Shown: piece by piece, positions 45,640 through 55,577 of the stretch
Layout of the letters: the number at the start of each line of letters is the position of its first letter
Position numbering within the stretch: the stretch's first letter is position 1
Assembly: GCF_900699785.1 (NCBI RefSeq)
Contig: NZ_LR535679.1
Location: forward strand, 1,240,001-1,304,000
Source: Campylobacter showae
Lineage (GTDB): Bacteria > Campylobacterota > Campylobacteria > Campylobacterales > Campylobacteraceae
Direction of reading: 5' to 3'
DNA: 64,000 bases
The notes under the pieces: model-generated
The model's input: only the letters and a program-made list of their open reading frames with translations
What the model was told of the DNA's origin: nothing
Databases searched by the model: none
Position numbers and translations under genes: made by a program

Positions 45640-46521
45640 CTAAAACAGCCCGAAATTTTGTTTTAAATGTTCTTTGATGGACTCAAGCGGTAGCGAAATT
45701 TCGCTGTTTTTGCCGCCGGTCGTACTGTCAAAAAACGTAATCCCGCTTGGCGAGAGCGTAAAATTTTCGCTCGGAGCTATCTTTTCTTTTGCGAAAATCG
45801 CGGTCAAATTTGCGTCGTTTAAATCCTTAAAAACGTCGCTCAAATTTATCTTTTTTAGGTTTTTTAGCCAGACGGTTTTGCAGATTTTCCCGCTCGCGCC
45901 GAGTTCGCAGACGCTTCTTATTTTGCCGTTTTGATACTCGAGGTTATTTAGCGCGTTTGCGGCGTTTTTTGATGGATCTTTGAGCCATGTCGTTTTAAAA
46001 TTTTCAAGTTTTGCGGCGAGAGATTTTTTGTTATTTTGCGCAAATTTAGGCGCATAAAAGTCGCTCGCGACGGCCTCAAATCGCGCCCCGTCTCGGCCGA
46101 TCTCTTGCAGCCCGAGCGCGGCAAAATCATAGCTCGCGACCTGTTTTAGCACGGCTTTTCGCGCCTTGCCTCTGATCGCTAGCTTGCCCGTTAGTTCGCC
46201 GTCATCCGCTTTTACGCTTAGATTCAGCCATTCGGTGACTGCGCTTACGGCCGTTATAGCGGCGCCCGATCTCTCGATGCCGCCTTTACTGAAGTCGTAT
46301 CTGGCGCCCTCGAAAAAGGCGTGCCCTTGAAATTTAGGCGGCAAAACGACGCCCTTATTGCTAAAATTTTCAAACTCGGCTTCAAGCTCGCTGATGTAGA
46401 GCTCAAATTTACTCCCGTCCGCCTCGCCTGCAAATTTATAAATTTTGCCCTCGTTTTCGTGTCTGATCTCGTAGCCTAGCGCCAAAACGCAGGCTAAAAA
46501 TAGCGCCGCAACCGCTCTCAT
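45640..46521 (-). CDS. Secreted protein, DUF3298/RsiV-like C-terminus
   Basis: A 293-residue protein with a signal peptide (MRAVAALFLACVLALG, then YE). The last 100 residues (KINLSDVFKDLNDANLTAIF; SENFTLSPSGITFFDST; SLPLESIKEHL) look like the DUF3298 domain found in RsiV-type and lysozyme-binding envelope proteins. Two Cys lie in SVCELGASGKICKTV and may form a disulfide in the periplasm. It begins 9 nt after the stop of the AAA ATPase gene, so the two form an operon. Function is unknown. Confidence 0.65.
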   Translation of the reverse strand: MRAVAALFLACVLALGYEIRHENEGKIYKFAGEADGSKFELYISELEAEFENFSNKGVVLPPKFQGHAFFEGARYDFSKGGIERSGAAITAVSAVTEWLNLSVKADDGELTGKLAIRGKARKAVLKQVASYDFAALGLQEIGRDGARFEAVASDFYAPKFAQNNKKSLAAKLENFKTTWLKDPSKNAANALNNLEYQNGKIRSVCELGASGKICKTVWLKNLKKINLSDVFKDLNDANLTAIFAKEKIAPSENFTLSPSGITFFDSTTGGKNSEISLPLESIKEHLKQNFGLF

Positions 46522-46530
46522 AACCGCTCC

Positions 46531-47625
46531 TTATATGCCCAGCGCCCAGCGCGAAAACGGCGCGACTTCGCATTTTATGCCCTCTATGCTCGTCTCGCCG
46601 GAGTTCGCCACGCTGATTGCTTGTAGCCTATTTATACCTAAATTTTTTAAATTTGCGTGCAGTTTTTTAAATTTTAAAAAGACCAAATCTGCATCGCTAA
46701 ACGGCGAGCAAATGATAGCAAGTTTCCTTTTTGGCAGGAAAAAGTCAAGATCTTTGGTATAAAAAATCTGCTCGTTAAATTTGGTTAGCTCGCAAAAAAC
46801 AGTGTTGTTAAAATTTTTAGCGAAGTCCTTTTTTAAGCTTAGCGCGCTTTTAAACGCAAAGTCGCTAAAATAAAGCCTTTTTGCGGCGTTTGGCTCGTTA
46901 AATTTTTCCACTAGGCTAACCGCGCTCATGTTTTCTAGCTCGCTTAGCGCGCCGTAAACGCTATCTTTTGAGATTTTGCGGGTGGATTTTAGCGTGCTAA
47001 AAATCTCAAAAACGCTCACGTTTTGCGACTGAACTTTCGCGCACTCTTTTAGTACGGTCAGCTGCGTGGCGGAGAGCGATGATTTTAGCGCGGTTTGTAG
47101 ATTTGCCGCGACGTTTTCGGCGTCGCCAAAGGCCGACGCGGGACTCCTGCCGTGAAGTAAAAAGTGGCTAAAAAGCGTCTCTGGATCGATCTTTTTCGAA
47201 AAAAAAGCGATAAACTCCTCGTAGTCTAAAAAATCCAAATTTAGCTCGCTAAAGCCGTTTAAATTCGCGTCTTTAAACCCAGAAGCAACAATAAAATTTT
47301 GCAAATTTAGCTCTAAAATCGGCTCAAATTTATCCTGAAATCTCTGCTCGAAATCATCGATCGCTAGAATTTTTATCTGCGGATTTTGGCGTAAAAACTC
47401 GGGCAAATTTGACAAAATATCATCCGCGTCTATGCGAAGGTCGCCTAAATTTACGTACAAAAACTCTTTGCTCTCAAATGCTGATAAAAAGCCCGCTATC
47501 AGCGAGGTTTTGCCGCTTCCTATGCCGCCTTTTATCAGCGTTTTGGGGGCGGTGATCTCAAATTTTCTATTTATAAATTTGACATTTTTCGGCGGGCTTT
47601 GGTAGAGCGCGTTTATGGTTTGCAT
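46531..47625 (-). CDS. AAA/P-loop ATPase, ATP-binding protein of unknown role
   Basis: A 364-residue protein with Walker A GGIGSGKTSL (residues 33-42), Walker B ILAIDDFEQRF (about 87-97) and, after it, a helical region ending in a winged-helix-like part (SKDSVYGALSELENMSAVSL) and a nuclease-like C-terminal portion (DLDFFLPKRKLAIICSPF). The layout recalls the DUF4143-linked archaeal-type ATPases. It is the first gene of a two-gene operon with the secreted protein. A -10 box (TATAAT, minus strand, 47649-47654) and a palindrome precede it. Confidence 0.7.
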   Translation of the reverse strand: MQTINALYQSPPKNVKFINRKFEITAPKTLIKGGIGSGKTSLIAGFLSAFESKEFLYVNLGDLRIDADDILSNLPEFLRQNPQIKILAIDDFEQRFQDKFEPILELNLQNFIVASGFKDANLNGFSELNLDFLDYEEFIAFFSKKIDPETLFSHFLLHGRSPASAFGDAENVAANLQTALKSSLSATQLTVLKECAKVQSQNVSVFEIFSTLKSTRKISKDSVYGALSELENMSAVSLVEKFNEPNAAKRLYFSDFAFKSALSLKKDFAKNFNNTVFCELTKFNEQIFYTKDLDFFLPKRKLAIICSPFSDADLVFLKFKKLHANLKNLGINRLQAISVANSGETSIEGIKCEVAPFSRWALGI

Positions 47626-47661
47626 TTTTAGCCTTTAAAATTTGGAGAATTATATCGAAGT

Positions 47662-47678
47662 TTCCTTATAAAGAGGAA
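47662..47678. repeat. Palindromic element, copy 1 (ATPase promoter)
   Basis: TTCCTTATAAAGAGGAA, an imperfect palindrome with TTCCT/AGGAA arms. It lies 7 nt upstream of the -10 box of the ATPase operon, covering the -35 region, where a regulator would block RNA polymerase. A second copy with two base differences is at 47871-47887. Confidence 0.6.
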
Positions 47679-47870
47679 GATAATTAAAATTTTACGTCAA
47701 AAAACGATCAAAAATTACTCAAATTTAAAAGAAAATGCGTTAAATTTGAATGATAAAAATGCGGGCAAATTTTATTCGAACCAAATTTGCGCCCGAATAA
47801 ACCCGCTCAAATTTATCCCAAATCAAATTTAAATATTTCGCTTTAAATTTTTAGTCAAATTTATAAAAGC

Positions 47871-47887
47871 TTCCTTATAAAAAGGAA
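47871..47887. repeat. Palindromic element, copy 2 (S10 promoter side)
   Basis: TTCCTTATAAAAAGGAA, a palindrome with 6-bp arms, 209 nt from copy 1 and 38 nt upstream of the -35 box of the S10 promoter. Between the copies there is no gene, only an inverted GCAAATTT/AAATTTGC pair near 47765-47805. Confidence 0.6.
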
Positions 47888-47924
47888 ATAAATCTATTAA
47901 ATTTTACTAAATTCGCTCAAAATA

Positions 47925-47953
47925 TTGACTTTAAAAAGCCATTTGGATAAAAT
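47925..47953 (+). promoter_or_regulatory. Strong sigma-70 promoter of the ribosomal protein cluster
   Basis: TTGACT (47925-47930) and TAAAAT (47948-47953) are separated by 17 nt, an almost ideal housekeeping promoter, unusual in a genus where -35 boxes are mostly absent. The transcript would have about a 60-nt leader before rpsJ that includes the short inverted pair CTTAC/GTAAG. Confidence 0.75.
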
Positions 47954-48018
47954 CCGAGTCTCTTACATAAGTAAGAAGTGTCGTATGTTTGCGACAAGTT
48001 CTATTCAAAGGAAAGAAA

Positions 48019-48330
48019 ATGGAAAGAATCAGGCTTAAGCTTAAAGCTTATGACCATAGAGTTCTCGACCGCACAGTTGCAGCCATAGTAGAAGCTGTCA
48101 AACGAACGGGCGCCGACGTCAGAGGTCCGGTGCCGATGCCTACGAAGATCAAACGCTACACGGTCTTAAAATCACCACACATCAACAAAGACTCACGCGA
48201 GCAGTTTGAAATGAGAATTCACGCTAGAATGCTAGATATCGTAGCGGCTACGCCCGATACCGTCGACTCGCTAACAAAGCTTGACTTAGCCCCTGAGGTT
48301 AACGTCGAAGTCCGCGCGATGGGCAAATAA
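48019..48330 (+). CDS. rpsJ: 30S ribosomal protein S10
   Basis: A 103-residue ribosomal protein of the 30S head, also the NusE antitermination partner. It opens [20 protein letters not shown] and contains [23 protein letters not shown] 48019 follows AAAGGAAAGAAA; the frame's extension back to 47989 has no ribosome site. First gene of the S10 cluster. Confidence 0.97.
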   Translation: MERIRLKLKAYDHRVLDRTVAAIVEAVKRTGADVRGPVPMPTKIKRYTVLKSPHINKDSREQFEMRIHARMLDIVAATPDTVDSLTKLDLAPEVNVEVRAMGK

Positions 48331-48344
48331 AGGCGAGGTGAAAG

Positions 48345-48923
48345 ATGGAATATATCGTAGAAAAAATAGGCATGAGCAGAACGGTAAACAACCCAAGCAT
48401 CCCCGTTACGCTTCTAAAGGTCGTAAACGCTAAAGTTTGCGAAGTGAGCGAATGCGGCTGCGCTATAGTAGCTTATGCTAAAGGTAAAGCAAAAAATAAA
48501 GCCATAGAGGGTCAGCAAAAAAAATATAGCCTAACGGCGGAATTTAATAAATTCGCAACCCTACAAGTCGCCAATAAAGAGGCGGGCGATCTTGATTTTA
48601 GTCCGCTTAGCTCGGCTAAAATTTTAAAAGTTAGTTTCAGCTCAAAAGGTAAAGGCTATCAAGGCGTCGTGAAAAGACACGGGTTTGCGGGCGGTCCAAA
48701 AAGCCACGGTTCTCGCTTCCACAAAAGACACGGCTCTATCGGTAACCGCGAGTGGCCGGGACGCGTTCAGCCTGGTATGAAGATGGCTGGACATACCGGA
48801 AACGAAAAAGTTACCGTTAAAAACGAGATCGTAAGCTTTGACGCCGAAAACGGAATTTTGGTTTTAAAAGGCAGCGTCGCTGGCTATAACGGCGCAATGG
48901 GCAGAATAAGGATAGTAAAATGA
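48345..48923 (+). CDS. rplC: 50S ribosomal protein L3
   Basis: A 192-residue early-assembly protein near the peptidyl transferase centre. The invariant loop is present: [20 protein letters not shown] then [20 protein letters not shown] 48345 follows AGGCGAGGTGAAAG. It overlaps rplD by 4 nt. Confidence 0.97.
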   Translation: MEYIVEKIGMSRTVNNPSIPVTLLKVVNAKVCEVSECGCAIVAYAKGKAKNKAIEGQQKKYSLTAEFNKFATLQVANKEAGDLDFSPLSSAKILKVSFSSKGKGYQGVVKRHGFAGGPKSHGSRFHKRHGSIGNREWPGRVQPGMKMAGHTGNEKVTVKNEIVSFDAENGILVLKGSVAGYNGAMGRIRIVK

Positions 48924-49534
48924 GTAAAGTTTGCGTATTAAACGAAAAATTTGAAAAAGCTAGCGAGCTTGATCTACCGGCTAATTACGCTGAGATTAAC
49001 CCGCACAACCTATATCTTTACGTTAAGTCTTATTTGTCCGGTATGCGTTCAAATTCGGCTCACACCAAAACCAGAGCTTTCGTAAGCGGCGGCGGTAAAA
49101 AACCGTGGAGACAAAAAGGTCGCGGCGGCGCTAGAGCGGGCTCAACCAGAACTAACGTCTGGGTAGGCGGAGCAGTGGCGTTTGGTCCGAGCAACGAGCG
49201 AAACTATTTCCAAAAGGTCAATAAAAAGCAAAAAAGATTGGCGCTTGAGTTCGCGCTAAACGAAAAAGCTAACGCGGGTAAAATTTTCGCGGTAGATAGC
49301 ATAGAGATCGCAAGCGGTAAGACTAAAGACGCTGCTAAAGTAATCAGCGCGTTAAATTTGAGAGACGCTTTGGTCGTAAAAGATCTGCTTGACGACAACA
49401 CGCTATTGGCGTTTAGAAATTTATCAAACTGCTATCTAATCGATGTGAGCGAGATAAACGCTTACTTAGTGGCGACTTACGGTGCCGTCGTTATCGAGAA
49501 GGCCGCACTTGAATCTATAATAAAAGAGGGCTGA
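48920..49534 (+). CDS. rplD: 50S ribosomal protein L4
   Basis: A 204-residue protein whose loop lines the exit tunnel ([20 protein letters not shown]). In E. coli L4 represses its own S10 operon; no such leader structure is evident here. ATGA overlap with rplC. Confidence 0.97.
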   Translation: MSKVCVLNEKFEKASELDLPANYAEINPHNLYLYVKSYLSGMRSNSAHTKTRAFVSGGGKKPWRQKGRGGARAGSTRTNVWVGGAVAFGPSNERNYFQKVNKKQKRLALEFALNEKANAGKIFAVDSIEIASGKTKDAAKVISALNLRDALVVKDLLDDNTLLAFRNLSNCYLIDVSEINAYLVATYGAVVIEKAALESIIKEG

Positions 49535-49535
49535 A

Positions 49536-49817
49536 ATGGCAGATATAACTGATATCAAAACGATTTTATATACGGAAAAAACTCTCGGTCTTCAAGAGCA
49601 AGGCGTGGTCGTCATACAAACTTCGCCTAAGATGACTAAAAACAGGCTGAAAGAAATTTTGAAAGAGTATTTTGGAGTAACGCCGCTTCGCGTAAATTCG
49701 CTTAGAATCGACGGAAAAGTTAAGCGTTTCAAAGGAAGAGAAGGACAACGCAACGAGATAAAGAAATTTTACGTTAAGTTGCCTGAAGGCTCAAGCCTAG
49801 AAAACACGGAGGCGTAA
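49536..49817 (+). CDS. rplW: 50S ribosomal protein L23
   Basis: A 93-residue protein at the tunnel exit, docking site for trigger factor and SRP. It begins [20 protein letters not shown] and contains [20 protein letters not shown]. It starts 1 nt after the rplD stop. Confidence 0.96.
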   Translation: MADITDIKTILYTEKTLGLQEQGVVVIQTSPKMTKNRLKEILKEYFGVTPLRVNSLRIDGKVKRFKGREGQRNEIKKFYVKLPEGSSLENTEA

Positions 49818-49818
49818 G

Positions 49819-50649
49819 ATGGCGATAAGAACCTATAAACCTTATACACCTAGCCGCAGATTTATGACGGGCTTATCGAGCGAGGATATTACCGCTAAAC
49901 CTAGCGTGAGAAGCTTGCTTGTAAAGATCCCCGTAAGCGGCGGTAGAAATAATAACGGAAGAATAACTTCTAGACATAAAGAAGGCGGAGCGAAGAAACT
50001 TTATAGAATCATCGACTTTAAACGCCGCAAATTCGGTATCGAAGGTAAGGTCGAAGCTATCGAGTACGATCCGAACAGAAACTGCCGCATCGCGCTTATC
50101 GCTTATAAAGACGGCGAGAAACGCTATATCATCAGACCAAACGGACTAAACGTCGGCGACGTCGTAGCAGCAGCCGAGGCGGGACTAGACATAAAACCAG
50201 GCAACGCGATGAAACTAAGAAACATCCCGGTCGGTACTATCGTACACAACGTGGAGCTAAAACCGGGCAAAGGCGCTCAGATGGCTCGTTCAGCCGGCGG
50301 TTATGCTCAGCTAATGGGTAAAGAGGAAAAATACGTAATGCTTCGCTTGCCAAGCGGCGAGATGAGACAAGTACTTGCAGAGTGCATGGCTAGTATCGGC
50401 GTAGTAGGTAACGAAGATTGGGCGAACGTAACTATCGGTAAAGCCGGACGTAATCGCCACAGAGGTATCCGTCCTCAAACTCGCGGTTCTGCGATGAACC
50501 CGGTAGATCACCCGCACGGCGGCGGTGAAGGCAAGAAAAACTCAGGCCGTCATCCTGTTACTCCATGGGGTAAACCGACCAAAGGTGCTAAGACTCGCCG
50601 CAAGAAGGCTAGCGATAAGCTTATAATTTCAAGAAGGAAAGGTAAATAG
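49819..50649 (+). CDS. rplB: 50S ribosomal protein L2
   Basis: A 276-residue protein essential for subunit joining and peptidyl transfer. It has [20 protein letters not shown] near the start and the catalytic-site segment [20 protein letters not shown], then PVTPWGKPT. It starts 1 nt after the rplW stop. Confidence 0.98.
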   Translation: MAIRTYKPYTPSRRFMTGLSSEDITAKPSVRSLLVKIPVSGGRNNNGRITSRHKEGGAKKLYRIIDFKRRKFGIEGKVEAIEYDPNRNCRIALIAYKDGEKRYIIRPNGLNVGDVVAAAEAGLDIKPGNAMKLRNIPVGTIVHNVELKPGKGAQMARSAGGYAQLMGKEEKYVMLRLPSGEMRQVLAECMASIGVVGNEDWANVTIGKAGRNRHRGIRPQTRGSAMNPVDHPHGGGEGKKNSGRHPVTPWGKPTKGAKTRRKKASDKLIISRRKGK

Positions 50650-50651
50650 AG

Positions 50652-50933
50652 ATGGCAAGATCACTCAAAAAAGGACCTTTTGTCGATGAGCATGTAATGA
50701 AAAAAGTCGTTGCCGCTAAAAAAGCCAACGACAACAAGCCGATAAAAACGTGGTCTAGACGCAGCACGATAGTGCCTGAAATGATAGGCCTAACGTTTAA
50801 CGTTCATAACGGCAAGAGCTTCATTCCAGTATACGTTACGGAAAACCACATCGGATATAAACTAGGCGAATTTGCTCCTACGCGCACATTCAAGGGTCAC
50901 AAAGGCTCAGTGCAAAAGAAAATCGGTAAGTAA
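50652..50933 (+). CDS. rpsS: 30S ribosomal protein S19
   Basis: A 93-residue 30S head protein, [19 protein letters not shown] at the start and [17 protein letters not shown] at the end. It follows rplB by 2 nt. Confidence 0.97.
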   Translation: MARSLKKGPFVDEHVMKKVVAAKKANDNKPIKTWSRRSTIVPEMIGLTFNVHNGKSFIPVYVTENHIGYKLGEFAPTRTFKGHKGSVQKKIGK

Positions 50934-50942
50934 GGGGATAAA

Positions 50943-51275
50943 ATGAGCAAATCAATTATTAAATTCGTAAGACTATCTCCGACTAAAGCCAGACTAATCG
51001 CAAGAGAAGTACAAGGTATGAACGCAGAATTTGCGCTAGCTAGCCTTAGCTTTATGCCAAACCGCGGCGCCAAATTTATCGCTACGGCTATCAGCTCTGC
51101 TGTAGCTAACGGCGGATTCGAGCCTGAAGAGGTTATCGTAACAAGCTGCCGCGTGGATGCGGGCCCAGTATTAAAAAGATTTAGACCGCGAGCGAGAGGA
51201 AGCGCAAGCAGAATCCGCAAACCGACTTCTCATATCTTAGTAGAAGTATCTAAACCTGAAAAGAAGGAAGCGTAA
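50943..51275 (+). CDS. rplV: 50S ribosomal protein L22
   Basis: A 110-residue tunnel-lining protein. It has [20 protein letters not shown] and the hairpin loop [20 protein letters not shown], where macrolide-resistance changes occur in other bacteria. Its loop looks unaltered. AAGGGGATAAA precedes ATG. Confidence 0.97.
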   Translation: MSKSIIKFVRLSPTKARLIAREVQGMNAEFALASLSFMPNRGAKFIATAISSAVANGGFEPEEVIVTSCRVDAGPVLKRFRPRARGSASRIRKPTSHILVEVSKPEKKEA

Positions 51276-51276
51276 T

Positions 51277-51978
51277 ATGGGTCAGAAAGTAAATCCGATA
51301 GGTCTAAGACTAGGAATAAACCGCAACTGGGAGTCAAGATGGTTTCCTGCTAAAGGAACTTTGGCTGAAAATATCGGCGAAGACTACAAAATTCGCGCTT
51401 TCTTGAAAAAGAAACTTTACTACGCGGGCGTTTCTCAAATTTTGATCGAGAGAACCGCTAAGAAAATTCGCGTAACCGTCGTAGCAGCTCGCCCTGGTAT
51501 TATCATCGGCAAAAAGGGCTCTGACGTAGAGAAGCTTAAAGAGGATATCCAAAAGCTGATCAACAAAGAAGTAAACGTAAATATCAAAGAAGAAAGAAAA
51601 GCTCAAGCTTCGGCTCAGCTAGCTGCGGAAAACGTAGCAATGCAGCTTGAAAAACGCGTTGCATTTAGACGCGCGATGAAAAAAGTTATCCAAGGCGCTC
51701 AAAAATCAGGCGCTAAAGGTATCAAAATTTCAGTTGCAGGACGTCTTGGCGGTGCTGAGATAGCTAGAACCGAGTGGTACTTGGAGGGTCGCGTTCCGCT
51801 TCACACTCTAAGGGCTAAGATCGATTACGGCGTTGCTGAAGCGCATACGACTTATGGAAACATAGGTATAAAAGTGTGGATATTTAAAGGCGAGGTTCTT
51901 CAAAAAGGCGTTCAACCTGAAAAGAACGAAGAAGAAAAAGCCGATAAAAAACCGCGCAGAGCAAGAAGAGGTAAATAA
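51277..51978 (+). CDS. rpsC: 30S ribosomal protein S3
   Basis: A 233-residue protein at the mRNA entry site with the KH domain motif [19 protein letters not shown] and the C-terminal [20 protein letters not shown]. The tail beyond residue 215 is a Lys/Glu/Arg-rich extension ([15 protein letters not shown]). It starts 1 nt after rplV. Confidence 0.97.
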   Translation: MGQKVNPIGLRLGINRNWESRWFPAKGTLAENIGEDYKIRAFLKKKLYYAGVSQILIERTAKKIRVTVVAARPGIIIGKKGSDVEKLKEDIQKLINKEVNVNIKEERKAQASAQLAAENVAMQLEKRVAFRRAMKKVIQGAQKSGAKGIKISVAGRLGGAEIARTEWYLEGRVPLHTLRAKIDYGVAEAHTTYGNIGIKVWIFKGEVLQKGVQPEKNEEEKADKKPRRARRGK

Positions 51979-51980
51979 TC

Positions 51981-52406
51981 ATGTTGATGCCAAAACGAAC
52001 TAAATTTCGCAAACAGATGAAAGGCAGAAACCGCGGTAAAGCTACTCGCGGCGCTGATCTTGCTATGGGCGAGATCGGAATAAAAGCCGTAGAAGCGGGC
52101 CGCGTAAATTCGCGCCAGATCGAAGCGGCTCGTGTGGCTCTAACCCGCCACGTAAAACGCCAGGCTAAAACTTGGATCAGAGTTTTCCCAGATAAACCGC
52201 TAACCAAAAAACCTCTACAAACTCGTATGGGTAAAGGTAAAGCTGGAGTCGAAGAGTGGGTTATGAATATAAAACCAGGTCGTATAATAGTCGAAATGGC
52301 GGGCGTAGATGAGGAATTAGCGCGTGAAGCTCTAACTCTAGCCATCCACAAACTTCCGTTTAAGACTAAAATCGTAACGCGAGAGAGTGAAAATGAAATA
52401 TACTGA
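51981..52406 (+). CDS. rplP: 50S ribosomal protein L16
   Basis: A 141-residue protein at the A-site tRNA elbow. [20 protein letters not shown] at the start is canonical, followed by [20 protein letters not shown]. Its end overlaps the rpmC start by 14 nt. Confidence 0.97.
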   Translation: MLMPKRTKFRKQMKGRNRGKATRGADLAMGEIGIKAVEAGRVNSRQIEAARVALTRHVKRQAKTWIRVFPDKPLTKKPLQTRMGKGKAGVEEWVMNIKPGRIIVEMAGVDEELAREALTLAIHKLPFKTKIVTRESENEIY

Positions 52407-52578
52407 TATTAAAGACAAAAGCGTTGCAGAACTTAACGCGTTATTGAAAGAGAAAAAGGTGCTTTTATTTACTTTAAGACAAAAGCTAAAAACTATGCAG
52501 CTAAGCAACCCTAACGAGATTAGCGCCGTCCGCAAGGAAATAGCGCAAATCAACACTGCAATTAGCGCTTCAAAGTAA
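52393..52578 (+). CDS. rpmC: 50S ribosomal protein L29
   Basis: A 61-residue two-helix protein, [20 protein letters not shown] at the start. ATG 52393 is preferred to the GTG at 52387, which would add Met-Lys; the GAGAGAGTG upstream serves as ribosome site. Starts inside the end of rplP. Confidence 0.93.
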   Translation: MKYTDIKDKSVAELNALLKEKKVLLFTLRQKLKTMQLSNPNEISAVRKEIAQINTAISASK

Positions 52579-52588
52579 GGGGTGAGAA

Positions 52589-52840
52589 ATGGCATTAAAA
52601 AGAGAAATTCAAGGTGTCGTTTTACAAAAGGCCGGCGATAAGACGGCTACGATTTTGGTTGAGAGACGCGTTATGCACCCAAGATACCACAAATTCGTAA
52701 AACGCTTTAAAAAATATATGATTCACGACGAAAAGAACGAGACAAAAGCGGGTGATACGGTCGTAGCTATCGAATGCAGACCGCTAAGCGCGAGAAAATC
52801 TTTCCGCTTAAAGACTATTTTAGCGACGGGGGTTGAGTAA
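52589..52840 (+). CDS. rpsQ: 30S ribosomal protein S17
   Basis: An 83-residue OB-fold 16S-binding protein, with [20 protein letters not shown] and [19 protein letters not shown]. Shares a TAATG junction with rplN. Confidence 0.97.
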   Translation: MALKREIQGVVLQKAGDKTATILVERRVMHPRYHKFVKRFKKYMIHDEKNETKAGDTVVAIECRPLSARKSFRLKTILATGVE

Positions 52841-53208
52841 TGATACAATCTTTTACGAGGCTTACAGTCGCTGACAATAGCGGCGCGAAAGAGCTAATGT
52901 GTATTAAGGTTTTGGGCGGCAGCAAGAGAAGATACGCGACGCTTGGCGACGTTATCATCTGCTCAGTCAAAAAGGCACTTCCAAACGGTAAGATCAAAAA
53001 GGGTCAAGTGGTAAAAGCAGTCGTCGTTAGAACCAAAAAAGAGGTTCAAAGAGATAACGGCTCGCTAATCCGCTTCGACGAAAACGCAGCCGTCATCCTA
53101 GATAACAAACGCGAGCCTATCGGTACTCGTATCTTTGGACCGGTCGGCCGTGAGGTTAGATACGCTAACTTTATGAAAATCGTTTCGCTTGCTCCGGAGG
53201 TGTTATAA
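52840..53208 (+). CDS. rplN: 50S ribosomal protein L14
   Basis: A 122-residue protein, [20 protein letters not shown] at the start and [20 protein letters not shown] near the end. Joined by 1-nt TAATG overlaps to rpsQ and rplX. Confidence 0.98.
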   Translation: MIQSFTRLTVADNSGAKELMCIKVLGGSKRRYATLGDVIICSVKKALPNGKIKKGQVVKAVVVRTKKEVQRDNGSLIRFDENAAVILDNKREPIGTRIFGPVGREVRYANFMKIVSLAPEVL

Positions 53209-53444
53209 TGGCTAACGTTAAATTTAAAGTAAAAAAAGGCGATACCGTTAAGATCATCGCAGGCGACGACAAAGGTAAAACAGGTAAAATTTTATCCGTC
53301 CTAGCCAAAAAAGGACAAGTCATCGTCGAGGGTTGCAAGGTAGCAAAAAAAGCTATAAAACCTAGCGAAAAGACCCCAAACGGCGGCTTTATCAATAAAG
53401 AGATGCCTATTGATATCTCAAACGTTGCAAAAGTTGAGGGCTGA
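53208..53444 (+). CDS. rplX: 50S ribosomal protein L24
   Basis: A 78-residue KOW-fold assembly initiator, with [20 protein letters not shown]. The last residues [12 protein letters not shown] are typical. GGAGGTGTTATA precedes the ATG. Confidence 0.96.
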   Translation: MANVKFKVKKGDTVKIIAGDDKGKTGKILSVLAKKGQVIVEGCKVAKKAIKPSEKTPNGGFINKEMPIDISNVAKVEG

Positions 53445-53446
53445 AA

Positions 53447-53992
53447 ATGAATAGATTAAAAGCTAAATATAACGAGGTCGTAAAGCCTGCTTTGGCTAAA
53501 GAATTCGACATCAAAAATCCTATGCTAATCCCTGCGATCGAAAAGATCGTGATAAGCGTAGGCGCTGGCGAATCGGCTAAAGATCAAAAGCAACTTCAAA
53601 ATATCGCCGATACTATTTCGCTAATCGCAGGACAAAAAGCCGTAGTTACCGATGCTAAAAAATCGGTCGCGGGCTTTAAAGTGCGCGAGGGATTCCCCGT
53701 CGGCGTAAAAGTAACGCTTAGAAAAGAGAATATGTTTGCGTTTTTAGACAAACTAATCTCTATCGCGCTACCGAGAGTTAAGGACTTTAGAGGCCTTCCA
53801 AAAGACGGCTTTGACGGGCGCGGAAACTACAACTTCGGCCTTGACGAGCAGCTAATGTTTCCAGAGGTTGAGTATGATAAGATTTTACGCACTCACGGTA
53901 TGAATATAGTTATAGTCACGACGACAAACAGCGACAAAGAGGCATTCAAATTGCTTGAGCTATTTGGTTTGCCGTTTGCGAAAGGAAAGTAA
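53447..53992 (+). CDS. rplE: 50S ribosomal protein L5
   Basis: A 181-residue 5S-rRNA-binding protein with [40 protein letters not shown] and a typical C-terminal LLELFGLPF. The stop lies 1 nt before rpsN. Confidence 0.97.
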   Translation: MNRLKAKYNEVVKPALAKEFDIKNPMLIPAIEKIVISVGAGESAKDQKQLQNIADTISLIAGQKAVVTDAKKSVAGFKVREGFPVGVKVTLRKENMFAFLDKLISIALPRVKDFRGLPKDGFDGRGNYNFGLDEQLMFPEVEYDKILRTHGMNIVIVTTTNSDKEAFKLLELFGLPFAKGK

Positions 53993-53993
53993 T

Positions 53994-54179
53994 ATGGCGA
54001 AAAAATCAATGATAGCAAAGGCTGCTAGAAAGCCTAAATTTGCGGTTCGCGGCTATACGAGATGCCAAATTTGCGGACGTCCGCATTCGGTTTATAAAGA
54101 TTTTGGAATTTGCCGCGTATGCCTAAGAAAAATGGCTAACGAGGGACTAATCCCGGGTCTAAAAAAAGCAAGCTGGTAA
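53994..54179 (+). CDS. rpsN: 30S ribosomal protein S14, zinc-binding type Z
   Basis: A 61-residue short (type Z) S14 that keeps the zinc ribbon Cys24-x2-Cys27 and Cys40-x2-Cys43 ([10 protein letters not shown] ... GICRVCLRK). ATG 53994 has AAAGGAAAGTAAT upstream; a frame extension to 53955 lies inside rplE. No zinc-free form is seen in the window. Confidence 0.96.
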   Translation: MAKKSMIAKAARKPKFAVRGYTRCQICGRPHSVYKDFGICRVCLRKMANEGLIPGLKKASW

Positions 54180-54188
54180 GGAAGAGAA

Positions 54189-54584
54189 ATGTTAAACGAC
54201 TTAATTTCAGACGGACTAACTCGCATTAGAAACGCCGCAATGAGAAGACTTGAAACTACAAAGCTTCTTCATTCAAACGTCGTAGAGGCTACTTTATCTA
54301 TCCTTGCGGCTAAAGGCTATATCGAGAGCTACAACGTCGTAGAAGAAGATAAAAAGAAATTTATAAACGTAGTTTTAAAATACGACGAGCACGGCAGAAG
54401 CGTGATTAACGAGCTTAAGCGCGTATCAAGCCCGGGTCGCCGCGTTTATAAAGGAAAAGACGAGATCAAGAGATTTAAAAACGGCTACGGAACGATCATC
54501 GTTAGCACCAGCAAAGGCGTTTTAAGCAATGAAGACGCTCACAAAGCTGGCGTAGGCGGCGAAATCCTCTGCTCTGTATGGTAA
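54189..54584 (+). CDS. rpsH: 30S ribosomal protein S8
   Basis: A 131-residue 16S central-domain protein, with [20 protein letters not shown] and the C-terminal [20 protein letters not shown]. In C. jejuni and most bacteria rplF follows at once; here a hairpin and a 446-nt gap intervene. Confidence 0.97.
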   Translation: MLNDLISDGLTRIRNAAMRRLETTKLLHSNVVEATLSILAAKGYIESYNVVEEDKKKFINVVLKYDEHGRSVINELKRVSSPGRRVYKGKDEIKRFKNGYGTIIVSTSKGVLSNEDAHKAGVGGEILCSVW

Positions 54585-54587
54585 TTG

Positions 54588-54616
54588 TCTAAAACGCTAC
54601 GGGGTAGCGTTTTAGA
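54588..54616 (+). terminator. Perfect hairpin after rpsH
   Basis: A perfect 13-bp stem (TCTAAAACGCTAC / GTAGCGTTTTAGA) with a GGG loop begins 4 nt after the rpsH stop. The tail is TTACC, not a T tract; because the stem itself contains TTTT it may still act as a terminator or RNA-processing site. Confidence 0.6.
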
Positions 54617-55030
54617 TTACCTTAAAAAGAAGCTTGAAACGATAGGCTTACTGGATTGACAGCGAGGCATCATTTTTGCATCTTTGAAATAAATTTTGAC
54701 TCGGTAGGTTTTCTTAATTTATAAAATTTAGGAAAGACTTCCGCCGTCAAATTTATAAAATTTAAAAACGGAAGCTCAAATTTAAAAAACTTCCCAAATT
54801 TAGCTCGACATGCAAATTTACCCAAATTTGCCAAAGCTAAATTTAAAAACGACGATGTCAAATTTGACGCCAAATTTTAGGAAATAAATCCAAAAAAGGC
54901 TAGTCAAATTTGACGAGAAAATTAAAGTGTTTGAAGCGGTTTTTATCGCTTCGATTCATTTCTATTTTTATGGTATTGCGGTATCCATTCGTAAAAGTAG
55001 ACATACCCTAGACAAGTAAAAAGGAAAAAA
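54617..55030 (+). other. Non-coding gap splitting the spc operon, with probable rplF promoter
   Basis: No gene of significant length is present. The gap is full of AAATTT words, includes CTTCCG/CGGAAG (about 54739-54776) and a GAAGCG/CGCTTC hairpin near 54935. Its last 100 nt are AT-rich (TTTCTATTTTTATGGTATTG at 54959-54978) and could hold a promoter for rplF onwards. This is unusual for this operon. Confidence 0.5.
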
Positions 55031-55567
55031 ATGTCACGTATAGGAAAACAGCCGATAGCTATTCCAAGCGGAGTAGAGGTCAGCGTAGAAGGCAACGTCC
55101 TTAAATTTAAAAAAGGCGCTCATTTAAAAGAGCTTGACACAAAGGGGCACGTAGACGTCAAAATCGAAGATGCTCACATAGTATTTTCTCCAAAGAGCGA
55201 CGAGAGACAAGATAGAGCCTACTGGGGCACTTATAGAGCACTTGCAAACAATATCGTCATCGGCATTACAAAAGGTTTTGTTCGCCAGCTTGAGATCAAC
55301 GGCGTCGGTTACAAAGCCGCAGCTAAAGGCCAAGTACTTGAGCTTACTTTAGGATTTTCTCATCCGATAAATCACGAAGTGCCAAAAGGCGTTGAAATCA
55401 GCGTAGAGAAAAACATCATAACTATCAAAGGCGACGATAAGCAAGTGGTAGGCCAGATTGCAGCTCAAGTCAGAGCGTACAGACCGCCTGAACCATATAA
55501 GGGCAAAGGCGTTAAATACGTAGAAGAGCGCATCATCCGCAAAGCCGGTAAGACATCTAAGAAGTAA
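55031..55567 (+). CDS. rplF: 50S ribosomal protein L6
   Basis: A 178-residue protein at the GTPase-centre side, [20 protein letters not shown] at the start and [20 protein letters not shown] near the end. AAAAAGGAAAAAA precedes ATG. First gene after the gap. Confidence 0.97.
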   Translation: MSRIGKQPIAIPSGVEVSVEGNVLKFKKGAHLKELDTKGHVDVKIEDAHIVFSPKSDERQDRAYWGTYRALANNIVIGITKGFVRQLEINGVGYKAAAKGQVLELTLGFSHPINHEVPKGVEISVEKNIITIKGDDKQVVGQIAAQVRAYRPPEPYKGKGVKYVEERIIRKAGKTSKK

Positions 55568-55577
55568 GGGATAGATA

